A stretch of DNA of 64,000 bases from NCBI GenBank assembly GCA_031835245.1, contig JAVKOQ010000009.1, positions 372,001-436,000 of the forward strand. The letters are read 5' to 3'. A program made the position numbers and the translations under genes. The DNA comes from Balamuthia mandrillaris (Eukaryota; Discosea; Longamoebia; Balamuthiidae). Numbering within the stretch: the stretch's first letter is position 1; the number at the start of each line of letters is the position of its first letter. Below, piece after piece: positions 42,280-53,927 of this stretch. The notes under the pieces are model-generated. The model saw only the letters and a program-made list of their open reading frames with translations. It made no database searches and had not been told where the DNA came from.

Positions 42280-44784
42280 TCACACTGCAGAGGACTGCGA
42301 GTGGCAGAAAAAGAAGGGAGCCGAGGGTAAAGGTGAAGAGCAGTGAGGCGGAGTGGCTCGTGGCTTGTGAGGCCGCACGTAGTGTTGAAAGGCGCTTGGA
42401 TCGGAGACGAACTCGGCCAAACGCTTCTTCTGGCCCTCCGCGGTGGAATCGCCCTTATAGGTCTTGAAGAGGTTGAAGAGATTGATTTGTGCCTCAAGCG
42501 CTTTCCCTTTGAGCTTGCTCACCTCTTCAACTGTGGACACTTTAGCAACGGAAAGATCAGGCGCAGTTTTCTGCTTCTTCTGCTTTGTGTGTGTGTCCTC
42601 TTCGAAGACTGGAGCAAGGCTCTTTTGATGCTTGTCCAGGTAAGCGTCCCCCTTTTTTTTTTTTGATATTTTTTTCTCTTGCTCCGCTCTCGCCTTTTGT
42701 TGTTGACGCAACTCTTGCTCTCTTTTCTTGAAGGCCTTACTTTGTTTCCTTTTTCGATTTCGCTTCCCTTGTTCATCTACGTTGTCCAAATGTTGCTGGA
42801 CACTGGTCATTACATTCAATCGAAGTTTTCGAAACACGCTTGCAGTTGTGCTCCCCCTTCCTCCAAGGTTTCTTCGTAATGGAGAGAGAAATGCTCGTTC
42901 TCCAAAGGTAGGCAGGCTTTTGTCCTTTGGCGTGTCTTTTGTACGACACATATTTAAATTTTCGTTGTGGCAGGTATGGTAGCCATGCATGAAAACATCC
43001 GCCTTCGCCACAATGCTGTCTATCTTCTCTTTGACTTTTTGGATCTTTTCGATCCACACTGGATCCCCATTACCATCATCACAGTACTCCTTTTTGCAAC
43101 GATCACACACTTTCTCCTCTCCACTGTTGTCAGCTTCCTTTGTCTCACAATCACACCCTTTTTTCCGCTTCAAAAGTGTTGGGTGACGGCCGATTGCAGC
43201 AAGAAGCTTGCAAGAAGATAAAAGCAAGCACAGCTGTTTTCCTTTCCTGACCTGGGTGGCAATGTGGAAAAGGATTTCTGGGGGAAGAGCAGTGAAGGGT
43301 GTTGAACGATCCATTGAATCAAGATCCACAATCCTTTCCAGATGAGGGCAGTGGTCATCGCACTTCTTCTCAAAGTAGTGAGCCTTGGCAAACTTCATTC
43401 GTCATTGGAATTCCCCAACCATCTCCAGTCGAAGCCTTTCTTCATACTCTGCCACAGTCTCTTTAGCTTGCTGCTTGGTAAACATCTTTGCCCATCGTTC
43501 ACTTTCTTTGATGGCTGTCATCAACCATGCTCCAATTTTTGCTGAATATTTTTTCCCTTTTTGGCTCTCTCCAAGTATCTTTTGCAGGTCTTTTTGAAAG
43601 TTGTTTTTCAAATGCCCTGGATCATGCACAATCTTCACGTTGGTAAGTCTGGCATCCTCGTTCAAGATCTTCAAGACTGATGGAGCATGGAGCCATAGAA
43701 GGAATGCCAAGGTAAGTAGTACATGAGATGCTTTGATATATGTTGTTGCTTGCTCCTCAAATGTTCTTTGGTGATTGAATAGGGCCACAGACCACATTCG
43801 AGTAAGTTGTTCTGCTTGAACATGTAGTACATTCCGTAATTGTAATTACGCATTCTCCCACTTGCTTTATTCTTTTGGCTTTCTGGGTCCCACTACACGT
43901 CCCTTCTTTCTCCTCACATCGCTTTTGTATTGCCTCGATCCAACAGTCTACATCTACTATAAATCTGTTCCCATTTAACTTGATTTTTGGTGTAGGCCTT
44001 GATGAGGAGGTCGGTGAAGAGGAGGTCGGTGAAGAGGAGGTCGGTGAAGAGGAAGTCGGTGAAGAGGAAGTCGGTGAAGAGGAAGTCGGTGAAGAGGAGG
44101 TCGGTGAAGAGGAGGTCGGCGAAGAGGAGGTCGGTGAAAAGGAGGTCGGCAAAGAGGAGGTTGGCGAAGAGGAGGTTGGTGAAGAGGTCAATGAAGAAGT
44201 TGCCAAAAAAGTTGTTGGCGAGTGGCTCAAAAAGGAGGGTACCATACATGCTGGGATGCTGAAGGAGCCTGCTGGTGAGTGATGAAGCAAGGCAGGGAGT
44301 GCAAACGAAGGTATGGTTAAAGAAGAGGAGGAGGTAAGCAAAGAGCTCAGTGACTCAGCAGCTTTCTTTTGCTGCGCTTTCTTTTCCTCCTCTTCTTTTA
44401 GGCACTTGTTTTGGTGGCGTTGCTTTCTTTCTGGAGCTGCCTTTTTCGCCGTGGCTTGGCTTCTTGTTCCTCCTTTTCTTGTTGTTGCTGAGCTCGTTGA
44501 CGCCTTTGGCTCTTGGCCTTCTGCTTCCGTCGTTTTTCTTTCTGGAGCTGGCACGGTTCCTTTGAGGACAAGGGCGAGGGCGAGGGCGAGGACAAGCATA
44601 AACTTGCAGAAGAAGCTGCTCGGCAACGCCGTTTTGATGCGGCTTGTTGTGCTCGCCTTCTTTCAAGTTTCTCTTGAGCTTCTTCTTGTCGCTGCTGTTC
44701 CTCTTGTTCCTTCTCCTCCCTTTCTCGTTTTTTTTGCGCATAGTAGTTGCGTTGATAAAGGCGTTGATACTCCTGTCGGTTCAT
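42280..44784 (-). mobile_element. Transposase-derived locus (unclassified DNA transposon) with F-box-like segment
   Basis: Minus-strand frames together look like a transposase gene. 44784-44398 is a basic Arg/Glu/Gln-rich N-terminus. 44626-43757 carries TSSSP repeats, then a Cys-rich segment (DVDCWIEAIQKRC, CTTCSS). 43797-43402 has the HDPGHLKNN motif (Asp/His, RNase-H-like transposase style). 43398-42280 has HYFEKKCDDHCPH, a GYHTCHNENLNMCR segment with PKDK (the usual xTxxNExxN near the transposase C-terminus) and a basic tail. The last two lie in one frame separated by a single TGA (43404-43402), and at least one frame change lies upstream. Inside, ALPPEILFHIATQV...LCLLLSSCKLL looks like an F-box. 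No terminal inverted repeats were identified. It could be a decayed transposon or a partly domesticated one. Confidence 0.6.
43999..44200. repeat. 15-bp tandem repeat (coding TSSSP)
   Basis: About thirteen units of GAAGAGGAGGTCGGT with small variations; the minus strand encodes TSSSP repeats within the transposase-derived locus. Confidence 0.95.
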
Positions 44785-45157
44785 CTTTCTTTCTTTTTTT
44801 TTGGTTGTCTACAAAAAATTTTCTGTAAACTTTTGCATGGAAACTAAAGCGGAGCAATGAATTTTTGTCGACGTGAAAGATCTCTGCTAGAGATGAGACA
44901 AAGAAAAAGACAACAGAAATGGCCTTTTTATGGTAAGATAAAGCCTCTGTTTTGATTTTTGATTGGTGGTTTGAAACTTTCAGTAACCGATCAAAGCATT
45001 GAGCCGCTTTATAAGGAAACCCAAACAAAACCATGTCACCGTCTACACCACCCCCTTCCTGCTCGACAAAAAATCACCAACCATCGACGCGTGACGTGGA
45101 TATTTCCTTACTAGTCCCTTGCTGATGCAATTCGTTACCTTTTTTTTTGGATAAACC
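44785..45157. other. Region upstream of SPF30 with dispersed repeat
   Basis: It contains the repeat copy at about 44865-44985 shared with 34371-34443, including TGTCGACGTGAAAGATC. No convincing gene; the minus-strand frame here is the repeat itself. Confidence 0.5.
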
Positions 45158-46137
45158 ATGTCGACAAAACAAGAAAGAGCAGAGAAGGGGAAAGAGAGAG
45201 AGATGGAGACTGCAGAGGCGCTTGCGGGAAAGCTGGCAACGTTGTTGGAACAGTACAAACAGGTCGAGGCCGCGTTGGAGCTGAGCCCGGAGGATAAGGA
45301 CCTACAAGCAGCTAAAAAGGAGTTGCAAGAAGTAATCACCCTCACCGAAGATTTATTTCGTCTTCAATCTGAAAAAGATTCTGGTTCTGTTGATGCCGGC
45401 AAAGCTGCTAACAACACTTCCACCACCCCAACTGAAGCTTCCTACACCTCTAGCGCTTCTTCCTCGTTATTGGACCAACAAAGCGCGCTGGCCTCTGGGA
45501 GCTACCCGGTGGGCACCACCTGCCAGGCCCTGTGGTCGGAGGACCAACGGTGGTACGACGCCATGGTGACCGCCATCACCCCATCAGGCAAGTACTTTGT
45601 CACCTTTCTGGGCTATGGCAACACTCAGGAGTGCGGTACGGAGCAGCTACGGCCCATGGTCAATGCTGCGTCGCCTGCTGCAGGCGGAAGCGGTGCCGCA
45701 ACCACCTCAGCAGCCGCGACCGCCGCAGGCAGCACTTCCAATCCACACAAACGGAAAAAGGCAGAGGATGACTTAAGCAACCTGGTGGATGCCTCTGGAG
45801 CTTTCGTCGTGCCGGAGAAGCTCAGGATCCTGCCCAACGACTCGGAGGAGGTCATAGAGAAGAAAAAACGCAAGATCAAGGCCCTGAAGAAAAAAGTTCG
45901 TCAAAGAAAGATCGAGCAAGAGAGAAACCAAAAGAAGCAGTCCTGGCAGAGCTTCACCGAGAAGAAGGGCAAGAAGCGGCGGTTGGGCTTCCTCACTGGC
46001 ATGCGCAAGGACAGCATCTTCAAGTCCCCTGAGGGAGTGCAGGGCAAGGTCGGTGTCACGGGCTCTGGCAAGGAGATGACCCCACAACTGCAAGACAGTC
46101 GGACGCAATACAAGAAGAAGGCTGTCACTAAGGTTAA

Positions 46138-46141
<4 letters not shown>
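45158..46141 (+). CDS. SMNDC1: Survival-of-motor-neuron-related splicing factor 30 (SPF30/SMNDC1)
   Basis: Single-exon, 327 residues. A helical N-terminus (LATLLEQYKQVEAALELSPEDKDL) precedes a Tudor domain (VGTTCQALWSEDQRWYDAMVTAI, then GKYFVTFLGYGNTQE). The aromatic-cage residues expected to bind symmetric dimethyl-arginine (W, Y, F, Y) are present. The C-terminus has a nuclear-localisation-like HKRKK, then LRILPNDSEEVIEKKKRKIKALKKK, WQSF and KKGKKRRLGFLTGMRKDSIFKSPE; the last block is the family's conserved tail. SPF30 is needed for recruiting the tri-snRNP during spliceosome assembly. It converges with MFAP1, another spliceosomal protein, 70 bp away. Confidence 0.95.

Positions 46142-46171
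<30 letters not shown>
46142..46171. repeat. (GA)n tract between SPF30 and MFAP1
   Basis: A dinucleotide run directly after the SPF30 stop codon, in the convergent 3' region. Confidence 0.95.
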
Positions 46172-46174
<3 letters not shown>

Positions 46175-46211
46175 GAAAACAAAAAAAAGTAAAGTTTGGA
46201 AATCCTTACAT

Positions 46212-47339
46212 TTAATCATGACGAGAATGAGAACGATGACTAGAGGAATGGTGACGATGAGAGGAAGAGGAACGGGAGGACGAGGAAGAAGAACGAGAGG
46301 AGGAGGAAGAACGAGATGGCTCCTCTTCTCTTCCTCTTCGCTTCTTCTTCCGTCCGAAAGGATCGTCCACGGAGCCCATGCCCCCCATTCTCTCCTTGTA
46401 CTTTTTGCGCAGCATAGGATCAGCCATCCACGGCGCTCCCGTTCCTTCATACTTCTCCATCCTTCGATGCATCTCATCCTCCTTGTTGCTATCCCCAAAC
46501 CGCCGCCTCAACTCTGCCATTCCTCTTTCTCCTCCTTCCTCCTCTTCCCCCCCACTTCCTCTTCTCCTTTCAACAACAGCACCGCTAGAAATAACAGCAC
46601 CAGGCACGGAGACAGTGCCGAGTTTGCCGGCAGCAGCACCGGCAGAGCCACGATAGACGGAGGGAAGGGCACGCGGATCGGCGCCAGCAAAGGTGGTGTC
46701 CTCGTTGACCAAGTGAGTCCACTTGGTCTGCCCAGCGCGTCCAAAGTTCTTGCGTTGCATGACCTTGGGGAGGATGGACTTGTCTGCCTTGTCCTCCAGG
46801 GTGGGTGCCGAGTAGTCCCGCTGTATGACCTGGTCGTCCAGATCCTGATAGAAGGCGCCCTTGTGGTAGTACTTTTGCAAGAATTTGTACTTCTTCTTGT
46901 CTTTCTGCTTGGAATCCTTGAGACGCTCCGCGTCCATGCGAAGGATCTCTGCGTCGCTGAGGTTCTTTCTGGCCTCCTTCTCGGCGTGCTCTCGCTCGAA
47001 GCGAGTGCGCTCCTCTTGATCTCGTTTGATTCGAGCCAGCTCTCGCAGCTTCCACTTCTCGTATTCGGCTAGTTGCTCTTCCTCATCCATCATTTCTTCT
47101 TCGTCCTCTATTTCGTCCTCGCTGAGAACGTCTTCTCCATTCCCGTTGGTGGCATTGGTAATATTGTGTTCTTTCGTCAACTCCGATTGGAGAATCTCTC
47201 GGGACTCAGCTATCCGTTCTTGCTTCCGCTGCTCTTCTAGCTTTTTACGTTCCTCCTCTTCTTCCAACTTGCGTTCTTGCTCTTTTATAGTTTCTCTCTC
47301 CTCTCTGTTTTTTTTAAATAAGTAAAATTAAACCCCTAT

Positions 47340-47375
<36 letters not shown>

Positions 47376-48041
47376 CCTCCGAACAAATGTAGGCGCTATC
47401 ATTGGTCGTCGGCTAAGCAATTCATCTTCTGACTCTGATGTGTCCGTTTCCCACTCGGAAGAGTCTTCTTCCTCCTCTTCTTCCTCCTCCGCCTCTTTTT
47501 CTGCTTTCTCTTTCTTAATCACTTGAGCGACGTCTCTTTCCACTTCTTTCTGGTCTTCTTCTTCCTCCTCCTCCTCTTCTTGTCTGGCCATTTCTTCTCC
47601 CTCCTCTTCTTCTCTCCTTCTTCTGGCTCGTTCTCTCATCCTCGCTCTCATTCTGGCGATCTCTTCCTCGTCTTCCTCTTCTTCCTCTGCTTCTACCTCC
47701 TCGTCCTCCTCCTCTTCTGCTCGCTTCTTTGGTTCTCGCTTCTCAGCTGCAAAGATGACTTGCGCAACAGGTTCTCTTTTGACAACAACAGCCGCGTAGC
47801 CGGCGGCTCGTCTTCCTTCCGCCGTGGTTTCATCTTCGCGGTTGCTGCTGTTGTTCTTGAAATCGAAAAAGGCCTGGGTGAGATTCTTTGGCTTTTGTTT
47901 TCCGTCCTCTTCATCTTTGACGTAGTCTGGAACTTTGCCTGGACGATACCTCGCTGCAATGTACGCACACACACAAATCAGAAATCCGAGCATGAACGCA
48001 AACAAACAAACAAAAAACCTACCCACTCCTTTGGCCTGCAT
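46212..48041 (-). CDS. MFAP1: Microfibrillar-associated protein 1 (MFAP1), spliceosome B-complex protein
   Basis: Three exons. Exon 1 is only MQAKGV (48041-48023). It splices to ARYRPGKVPDYV, the conserved MFAP1 N-terminus. Exon 2 is Glu-rich (EEEE and RMRARMRERARRRR) and ends MIAPTFVRR, matching the human PVFIRK segment. Exon 3 carries EERETIKEQERKLEEEE, KYKFLQKYYHKGAFYQDLDD, RDYSAPTLEDKADKSILPKV, MQRKNFGRAGQTKWTHLVNE and DTTF, the diagnostic C-terminal core. An extra tail (WMADPMLRKKYKERMGGMG, then an Arg/Ser/His-rich end) is longer than in animals. MFAP1 is a nuclear protein that binds Prp38 and is required for splicing. The intron between exons 2 and 3 contains a GA tract (CT on the sense strand). 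Confidence 0.94.
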
Positions 48042-48652
48042 TGGTGGTGGTTATTTTGTTGCGCTCTGAGCTGCTGCCTATCTATAGCGCACACACACAA
48101 AACAGAGACACCCGTTCGAAACAGCGTTTTTCTCCAATCGGCACACCCGCCTCACAGCTCCACGAAAGACTTATTACTTTCTTTTCTCCAACTTTTCATT
48201 TTATTTGTGGACATCGATTATTATCCCCCTCCATTGCAATTATCGCACTTCACCCGAATCGTCGACACGAATTGTCGACAATATTTCCATATAAGGTGTT
48301 TTAGTACATGTTAACTCCCGTTTCCGTGGAGGAGGCTATCGTACAAAAATAGAGATCGTTGTCAAGCACCGAGATCCGAAATTTTCACAGTATTTATGTC
48401 ACAGTTTCAAATAAAGCCCCCGATAAATAAATTCGTAAACAGAGATCCAAGACGCCTCTTTTCCCGCCAAATCGAACAGAACCAGTTTGGGGAAAAAAGC
48501 ACACACAGTAAGCGGGAGTGCAAAAGTTTCTCTCTGCTTGGCAGGCGATTAGCAGGGAAGAAGGGGAAAAAATGTAGCAAGGAAAAAGACTCGCCAAAAG
48601 TTTTTTTTTCCCTTCAGCAGGCTCTTTTCTTTGTGTCTTGTACAGCAGAGCA
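48042..48652. other. Divergent promoter of MFAP1 and a small proline-rich ORF
   Basis: The 611-bp gap has two GTCGACA sites close together (48261-48279), the second within ATTGTCGACAAT, and a CArG-type box CCATATAAGG (48287-48296). No gene is seen. Confidence 0.5.
48287..48296. promoter_or_regulatory. CArG-box (MADS/SRF-type site)
   Basis: CCATATAAGG fits the CC(A/T)6GG consensus exactly and lies between divergent genes. Function is not shown. Confidence 0.35.
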
Positions 48653-49037
48653 ATGCACGAACCTACCGACAAGGACGAAATCGTTTTACACTATCGCCAG
48701 CTACCTTTTAAAAGCTTTGCAGAGGCGGTCTCGGATCCAAGGTGGAGGCGTATGTACACTCTAACTGCTGTTTCTTGTTTGTTCATGAGTAACCACATTT
48801 TTTTAAATTTCAGCACAACCTGCACTAAATCAAGTAGCGACGTATCCCCATCCGTTGCCACCACTACCCGGTGCTCCAGCATTGCAACTACCATTGTGTA
48901 CTGCCTTAACCTATACAACGATAGCTCCGTCACCCTCCCGCCCGCCAAATAAATCGTTGCGCCCGGGCTATTTTGCACCTCCACTTTTTTCCCCCTTTGC
49001 TCCTCTCATCCAGACTTACACGCTTTCCTTTCTATGA
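48653..49037 (+). CDS. Small proline-rich protein, unknown
   Basis: Two possible exons (48653-48749 and 48814-49037) joined by a 64-bp GT..AG phase-1 intron give about 106 residues. The first part (MHEPTDKDEIVLHYRQLPF, then KSFAEAVSDPRWR) looks like an ordinary charged helical protein. The second is Pro/Leu-rich (PHPLPPLPGAPALQLPL). The last codons run into the first unit of the 42-bp minisatellite, so the C-terminus may be recent or the frame may not be maintained. No family recognised. Confidence 0.4.
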
Positions 49038-49175
49038 TAAGTTTTTTTCGGCCAGACTTAAACGTTTTTCCTTTCTATGTTAAGTTTTTTTGGCCAGACT
49101 TAAACGTTTTTCCTTTCTATGTTAAGTTTTTTTGGCCAGACTTAAACGTTTTTCCTTTTTATGTTAAGTGCTTTT
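49008..49175. repeat. 42-bp minisatellite, about four units
   Basis: Unit core is GGCCAGACTTAAACGTTTTT then CCTTTCTATGTTAAG. Successive copies of GGCCAGACTT start at 49050, 49092 and 49134, with a diverged first copy at about 49009 and a further diverged copy near 49293-49335. Confidence 0.93.
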
Positions 49176-49537
49176 GCCCCTCGCTTTGAATATATTGTCG
49201 ATTTTTGGGGCTAAAAAGGAAATTTTATTTGTTGGGTCTCGACAATCAACATTTTAATCGACAATTATCTGATTATTTTGGACTTTTTCGTGGCAGACTT
49301 AAAACGCTTTCCTTATTATGTTAAGTTTTTTCTGGGGTTCCTTCGCTTCTTTTTTGGCAAATTGGTTCTAGGTCGCTAGATTTTTGCTTTACTTTGGAAA
49401 TTTTTCTAGATCGCCCGTTGGCTTGCACATCAAACCACTCCGCGCTAAATTCCTTAAATTCCTCTCTTACAAGTTTTTCATTTTGTCGACTTTACCTTTT
49501 TTCGATTTCTAAAAACAAAACAAAAAAGTTAAAAAAA
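49176..49537. other. AT-rich intergenic region
   Basis: It contains TCGACAAT-type sites (49196-49204, 49227-49255), the outlying minisatellite copy (about 49293-49335) and no convincing gene. Confidence 0.5.
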
Positions 49538-49720
49538 ATGATTAAAGATGAGAAAGAAGGCAACGAGGAGACAACAAGGGCACCTCAGTTGACGGCTGGG
49601 CCGCCCCGACCACCACTCGTAATTCCTTGGGAAAAGGTAGCAGACATAGTATTTGCTGCGCTTGGCCCAGCAATCAAACGTGCTATTCGACGCAAGCCAC
49701 AAAAGCTTCCTGTCAAATAA
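49538..49720 (+). CDS. Possible 60-residue protein, unknown
   Basis: The frame starts in an A-rich context (AAAAAAAATG) typical of starts in this window and encodes MIKDEKEGNEETTRAPQL, a Pro-rich middle and a basic amphipathic end (VADIVFAALGPAIKRAIRRK). The frame is open further upstream, so this may be the last part of a longer exon. No family recognised. Confidence 0.3.
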   Translation: MIKDEKEGNEETTRAPQLTAGPPRPPLVIPWEKVADIVFAALGPAIKRAIRRKPQKLPVK

Positions 49721-49800
49721 ACGTTTACCAAACCAGATAAGGAAAGAGTCGACAAAATGAAAAAAATTCCCACGTCAGCCCTGGTTGAACCAACCGTCCG

Positions 49801-49808
49801 TGACGTCA
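49801..49808. promoter_or_regulatory. CRE-like palindrome TGACGTCA
   Basis: It is located 320 bp upstream of the Dicer-like start; the third copy of this octamer in a 5' region of the window. Confidence 0.35.
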
Positions 49809-50127
49809 TTTTCCCCAAAAAAGGACTGATGACATCAGCGGCAGAAAACTCATTGCTCGGAGTGTGTGACATAAATTTCGAGTGTCCCGGACACCAAAAA
49901 AAAAAAGTGAGGGGTTATGTGAGAAGTGGAAGAAGAGACGAGCGCAAACGCTTGAGTGGCCGTTGGTTTTGTTGTAAAAAGGGGGTGGTGTGGGAGGTGG
50001 TGGTGGTGGCGGTTGTTTTTGTCTGTTTTTTTTTTCGTTGGGCCGGTTGTAAGGCGCCTCACTCTCTCTGCCGTTTTTAACATTCCTCCCTCGTTCCTTT
50101 TGTGAACGAAGAGAGAACGCCTCAACG

Positions 50128-53100
50128 ATGAGCCAACAACTGCGACAACGGAAATTACAAAGCGGGACAGCCTCCTCGCCCGCGAATCCGCTTCCAGTCT
50201 ACCACCACTCGCCCAGTGTCAACCATCGCAACTTGGCCGCTACGTTGGCGGGGTGCTTCCCGTCCGCCTCCGCCTCTTCCACTTGCGCTCAGCTCCTCTT
50301 GCGAGAGCTGCAAGGAGCGGTGCTGGAGCTGGGTCCTTTGCCGGCGCTCTTCGTGGTGGAAGAGCGGCTGTCAAAGCTGGAGCGGCATCGTCACGAGCAG
50401 CGTTCGGTGGAGCAACAACGAGAAGAAGAAGAAGAAGCAGCTGCGCATGTGACGGCCACAAAAACGCAACAACGACGGCCCACTGAAAAACAGAAAGAAC
50501 CAGAGGGAGAGGAAGCAAAAGACGAGGAGGAGGAGGAAGAAGTGATGTTCCAAGGGTGGCAGAAGAGAGCCATGCAAAGTGGAGAGGAGGTAGATAGCGA
50601 TACGGGTGCTGCACAAGAGAGAGAGGCCCTGATCCAAGCCTACGCCTCAGCCAAAGCACTTCTATCACGGAGCTTTTGCACTCGCTTCTCTGCTTCTTCT
50701 CAAGCGTTGTCAGTGAACGGAGGAGACAACATGAAAGAGAAGGAAGGAGGAGGCAACGTGGACGCCCAACAGCACCAAAACCTGTTCAGCTCCAAAGTAA
50801 AACGTCTCATTTGGTTGCTGCGAGACTGGCAGACCAAAAGCCATGCTCCACAGCTAGAAGAGGAAGCTCAAGAAGCGGAGAGAAGAAGCAAGGGAGAAGC
50901 GTATTCCTACAGAGCGGTGATTGTTTGTCGAGAGAGACATGCACTCGCTCTTTCCGCCCTCTTTCGCTCGCACCCTTCTTCATTTGGCTTTGTGGTTGGA
51001 GAGAGTGAAGACAGTCACGAAGAAGGACAAGCAGATAAAGAAGAAGTGAAGGTACACGACGAAGAGGGCAAGCATATAAACCGGAGGAAGGGACCCAGCT
51101 CCTGTCGCGTTTACTTTGTCTCCACCAAATCATGGAAGTCAACAGCGACTCTTGCCCTCCCTATTCCTCGGTGCAGCTCAAAGGCCCTAACGTTGGTCGT
51201 ATTGTTTGACCGCGAAGCCACTGCTGTGCATCAACTTAAAAGAGCAACCCGTGCGAGAGGAAGGCTCACGAGAGGAGGTAACGGTGCAGTGGAAAGAAGT
51301 GAAGAGGCCAAGCTGAGCTCATCGACTCTTTGCATTGATGAAGGTGATGATGACGGTGATGGTGAAGAAAAAAGAGTAAGAGGAAGGGGTGGCAAAGTGG
51401 GAGCTGCAGGAAGAGCAAGAGGAAGTAGAGGAAGAAGGAACGACGCGCAATGGGAATGGGCTGTGATGGTGGAATACATAGGTCAGGTTCCTGTGCCCGG
51501 GACGCTCAGTTTGCCTTCCTCTGTTGGAACTGCAGTGACAGCAACCGTGGTGACAGATAGACCCTCTTTCTCTTCTTCCGGCATGCAACAAGAAGCTGGC
51601 TCCTCCACGAAAATGCGGTTATCCGCAGAATTCACTACCTCTCCTATCCGCGTTACTTCTTCTCCCTTTACATTTGCTTTTCCTTCTCTTCCTTCTCTTC
51701 ACTTCGCATCTTCCTCATCTCTGTCTTCTTGCCGGTCTTCCTTGCTTCCTTCCTGCACTACTGCCATAAAAGTTTGGAGCTATGCCATCGTGCTCAGCAG
51801 CGTGGCCAACGACATCGGTGTCGTAGCTCTTGAAACAAGTGCAGTCTCAACATCGAGCAACAACGACGACCTTGTTGGCATGTCGGAAGCAAGCGGGCAA
51901 CCACAACAACGTTATGGTGTGATATCTATGACGGAGCTTCCGCCGCTTACGTCTCTATACATAACCATGCCTCTTGAAGATTCTGAGGGCTTTTCTTCCT
52001 CCTTCCCTACTTCATATTCGTCTCCCTCCGTCAGTGGACAAGTTTGGCGGGTTGACATTGAGCTAATTGATACGGAGCTTGTATCTCACGACCAACTTGT
52101 GGCGGCTTGCGATTTCAACTCTCTTTTCCTAACAGTTGCTCTTCGTCCTTCTTCCAACGCTTCTTCCACCACTACTACTTCTTCTCCTGCGCCTTCTTCT
52201 TCGGTTGTGAAGGAACCAGTAGTAGGAGAACCTGAGCAAAAGATGCAATACGAAATTGCTTGCTCCACCTTGAACTTAAAGGAAACTTTTGCTGCGCTAG
52301 CCTCCTATTCTGTCCAAGCGACGCCAGATTCGTTACTTGTGCTTCCTCTACGATCATCATCATCTTCTTCTTCTTCTTCTTCATCCTTGTCTTGCAAATG
52401 GTGCATAGACTGGCCTTTGGTTTTGGAGACAGTTACTCAGGCCAGCTCTCTTGCAACAAAACTGGCAGAGTGGATTCCCATCGATGCAGAGAAAGAACGA
52501 ATGTTTTTGGCAGAGAAACAGGCTTCTTCTTCTGCTTTTGCTCAACTCAATGAGACTGATGCGGGAAGGAAAGAATCCGAAAGTAAGAACAATAATAAGA
52601 AGTGCAAAGTAACAAGAAGCGCTCCTTCCTTCTCTTTGTTGCAGCAGCTGCGTCAAGGCATGATCCAAGGTGACGAAGCTGTTCGTGAGTTGATCCTCGT
52701 TTCTTGCTATGATCTCTCAGCCTACTATTCTGCATTAAGCCTTAGCCCCGAGAAAAGCGCGCTGTCCTCTTTTCCACGGAGGAACAAGGGCCAGATTCAA
52801 CTACCCACCATCACCTTCAAGCAACGTTATTTGGAGCACTATGGCTTTGCTGTGAAGGAAGACCAACCCTTGATCAAAGCTCGCCATTTTCGTAGAACAA
52901 GTAACTTCTTCCGCTTTCACGATGATCAGCAGCAGCAACAACTGCATCCATCAACATCACCGTCACAACGACAAACCTCGTCATCGCCTTCATCACGGGA
53001 TTTTATTCATCTCATTCCAGAGTTATGCCTCGTACATCCGCTGCGCAAGTCCGTTGTTCCTATCTATGTACCATGCATTCTATGGAAGCTTCAAGTGCTA

Positions 53101-53887
53101 CTCACAGTGGAGCGCTTCATGCACTTTGTATTCTTGTCGCCCGATTCCTCTCCTTTTTATTCCTCTTCCTACGGCCTCGCGAAGATGGATACCACTTTCG
53201 TCAGGCGTCATGTCAAGTGGTTCCTTCAAGCACTGACCACTCCTCATGCGGACTCTCATGTCAACTACGAGTGGCTGGAGACCTACGGAGACTCTGTGCT
53301 GAAGCTGATCATCACTTTGGATCTCTTTCTGCGCTTTCCCTCAGCTTCTGAGGGGGAGCTCACTCGACACAGAACGCGAGTCATTAATAACGAGAACCTC
53401 AGCGTGTTGGCTTGGCGTAGAAACTTGCAGAGCTTCATCGTCTTTGAGCCCTTTCACCCGATGACTTGGTGTCCTCCTGGTTGTGTTCCCTCCTCATCCT
53501 CATCATCAACATCTTCATCGTCTTCTTCGCCTTTGGTAAACGAACAGCAAAGGGTATGCAAAGAAGCAGAAAAAAGGCAAAATGAAGAAACTCCCACGAA
53601 AGTGTATGCTGATTGCATGGAGGCCTTGATTGGAGCTTCTTTCTTCTCTGGTGGTGCTAGTTTGGCTCTTTACTTTATGGAGTGGATGGGCCTCTCCGTT
53701 AAGCTATGCAACTCGTTGCCCCGATTCAAGCTTTGCGATGTTGATTTTGCAGAGATTGACAAACCACAGCAACAATCGCAACAACAAGAAGAGCAACTTC
53801 GCGAAGTGGCCAAAGAGAAGAAGGATAGTGACATACATCACTGGGCTAACACGATTCTTCCTCGCATTCTCAATTGGGGCACAGGTT

Positions 53888-53927
<40 letters not shown>

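Noticed and set aside
50240-51591. Several antisense frames opposite the Dicer-like exon 1
   Set aside because: Ser/Leu-rich mirror images of Glu/Arg-rich codons; no starts or domains.
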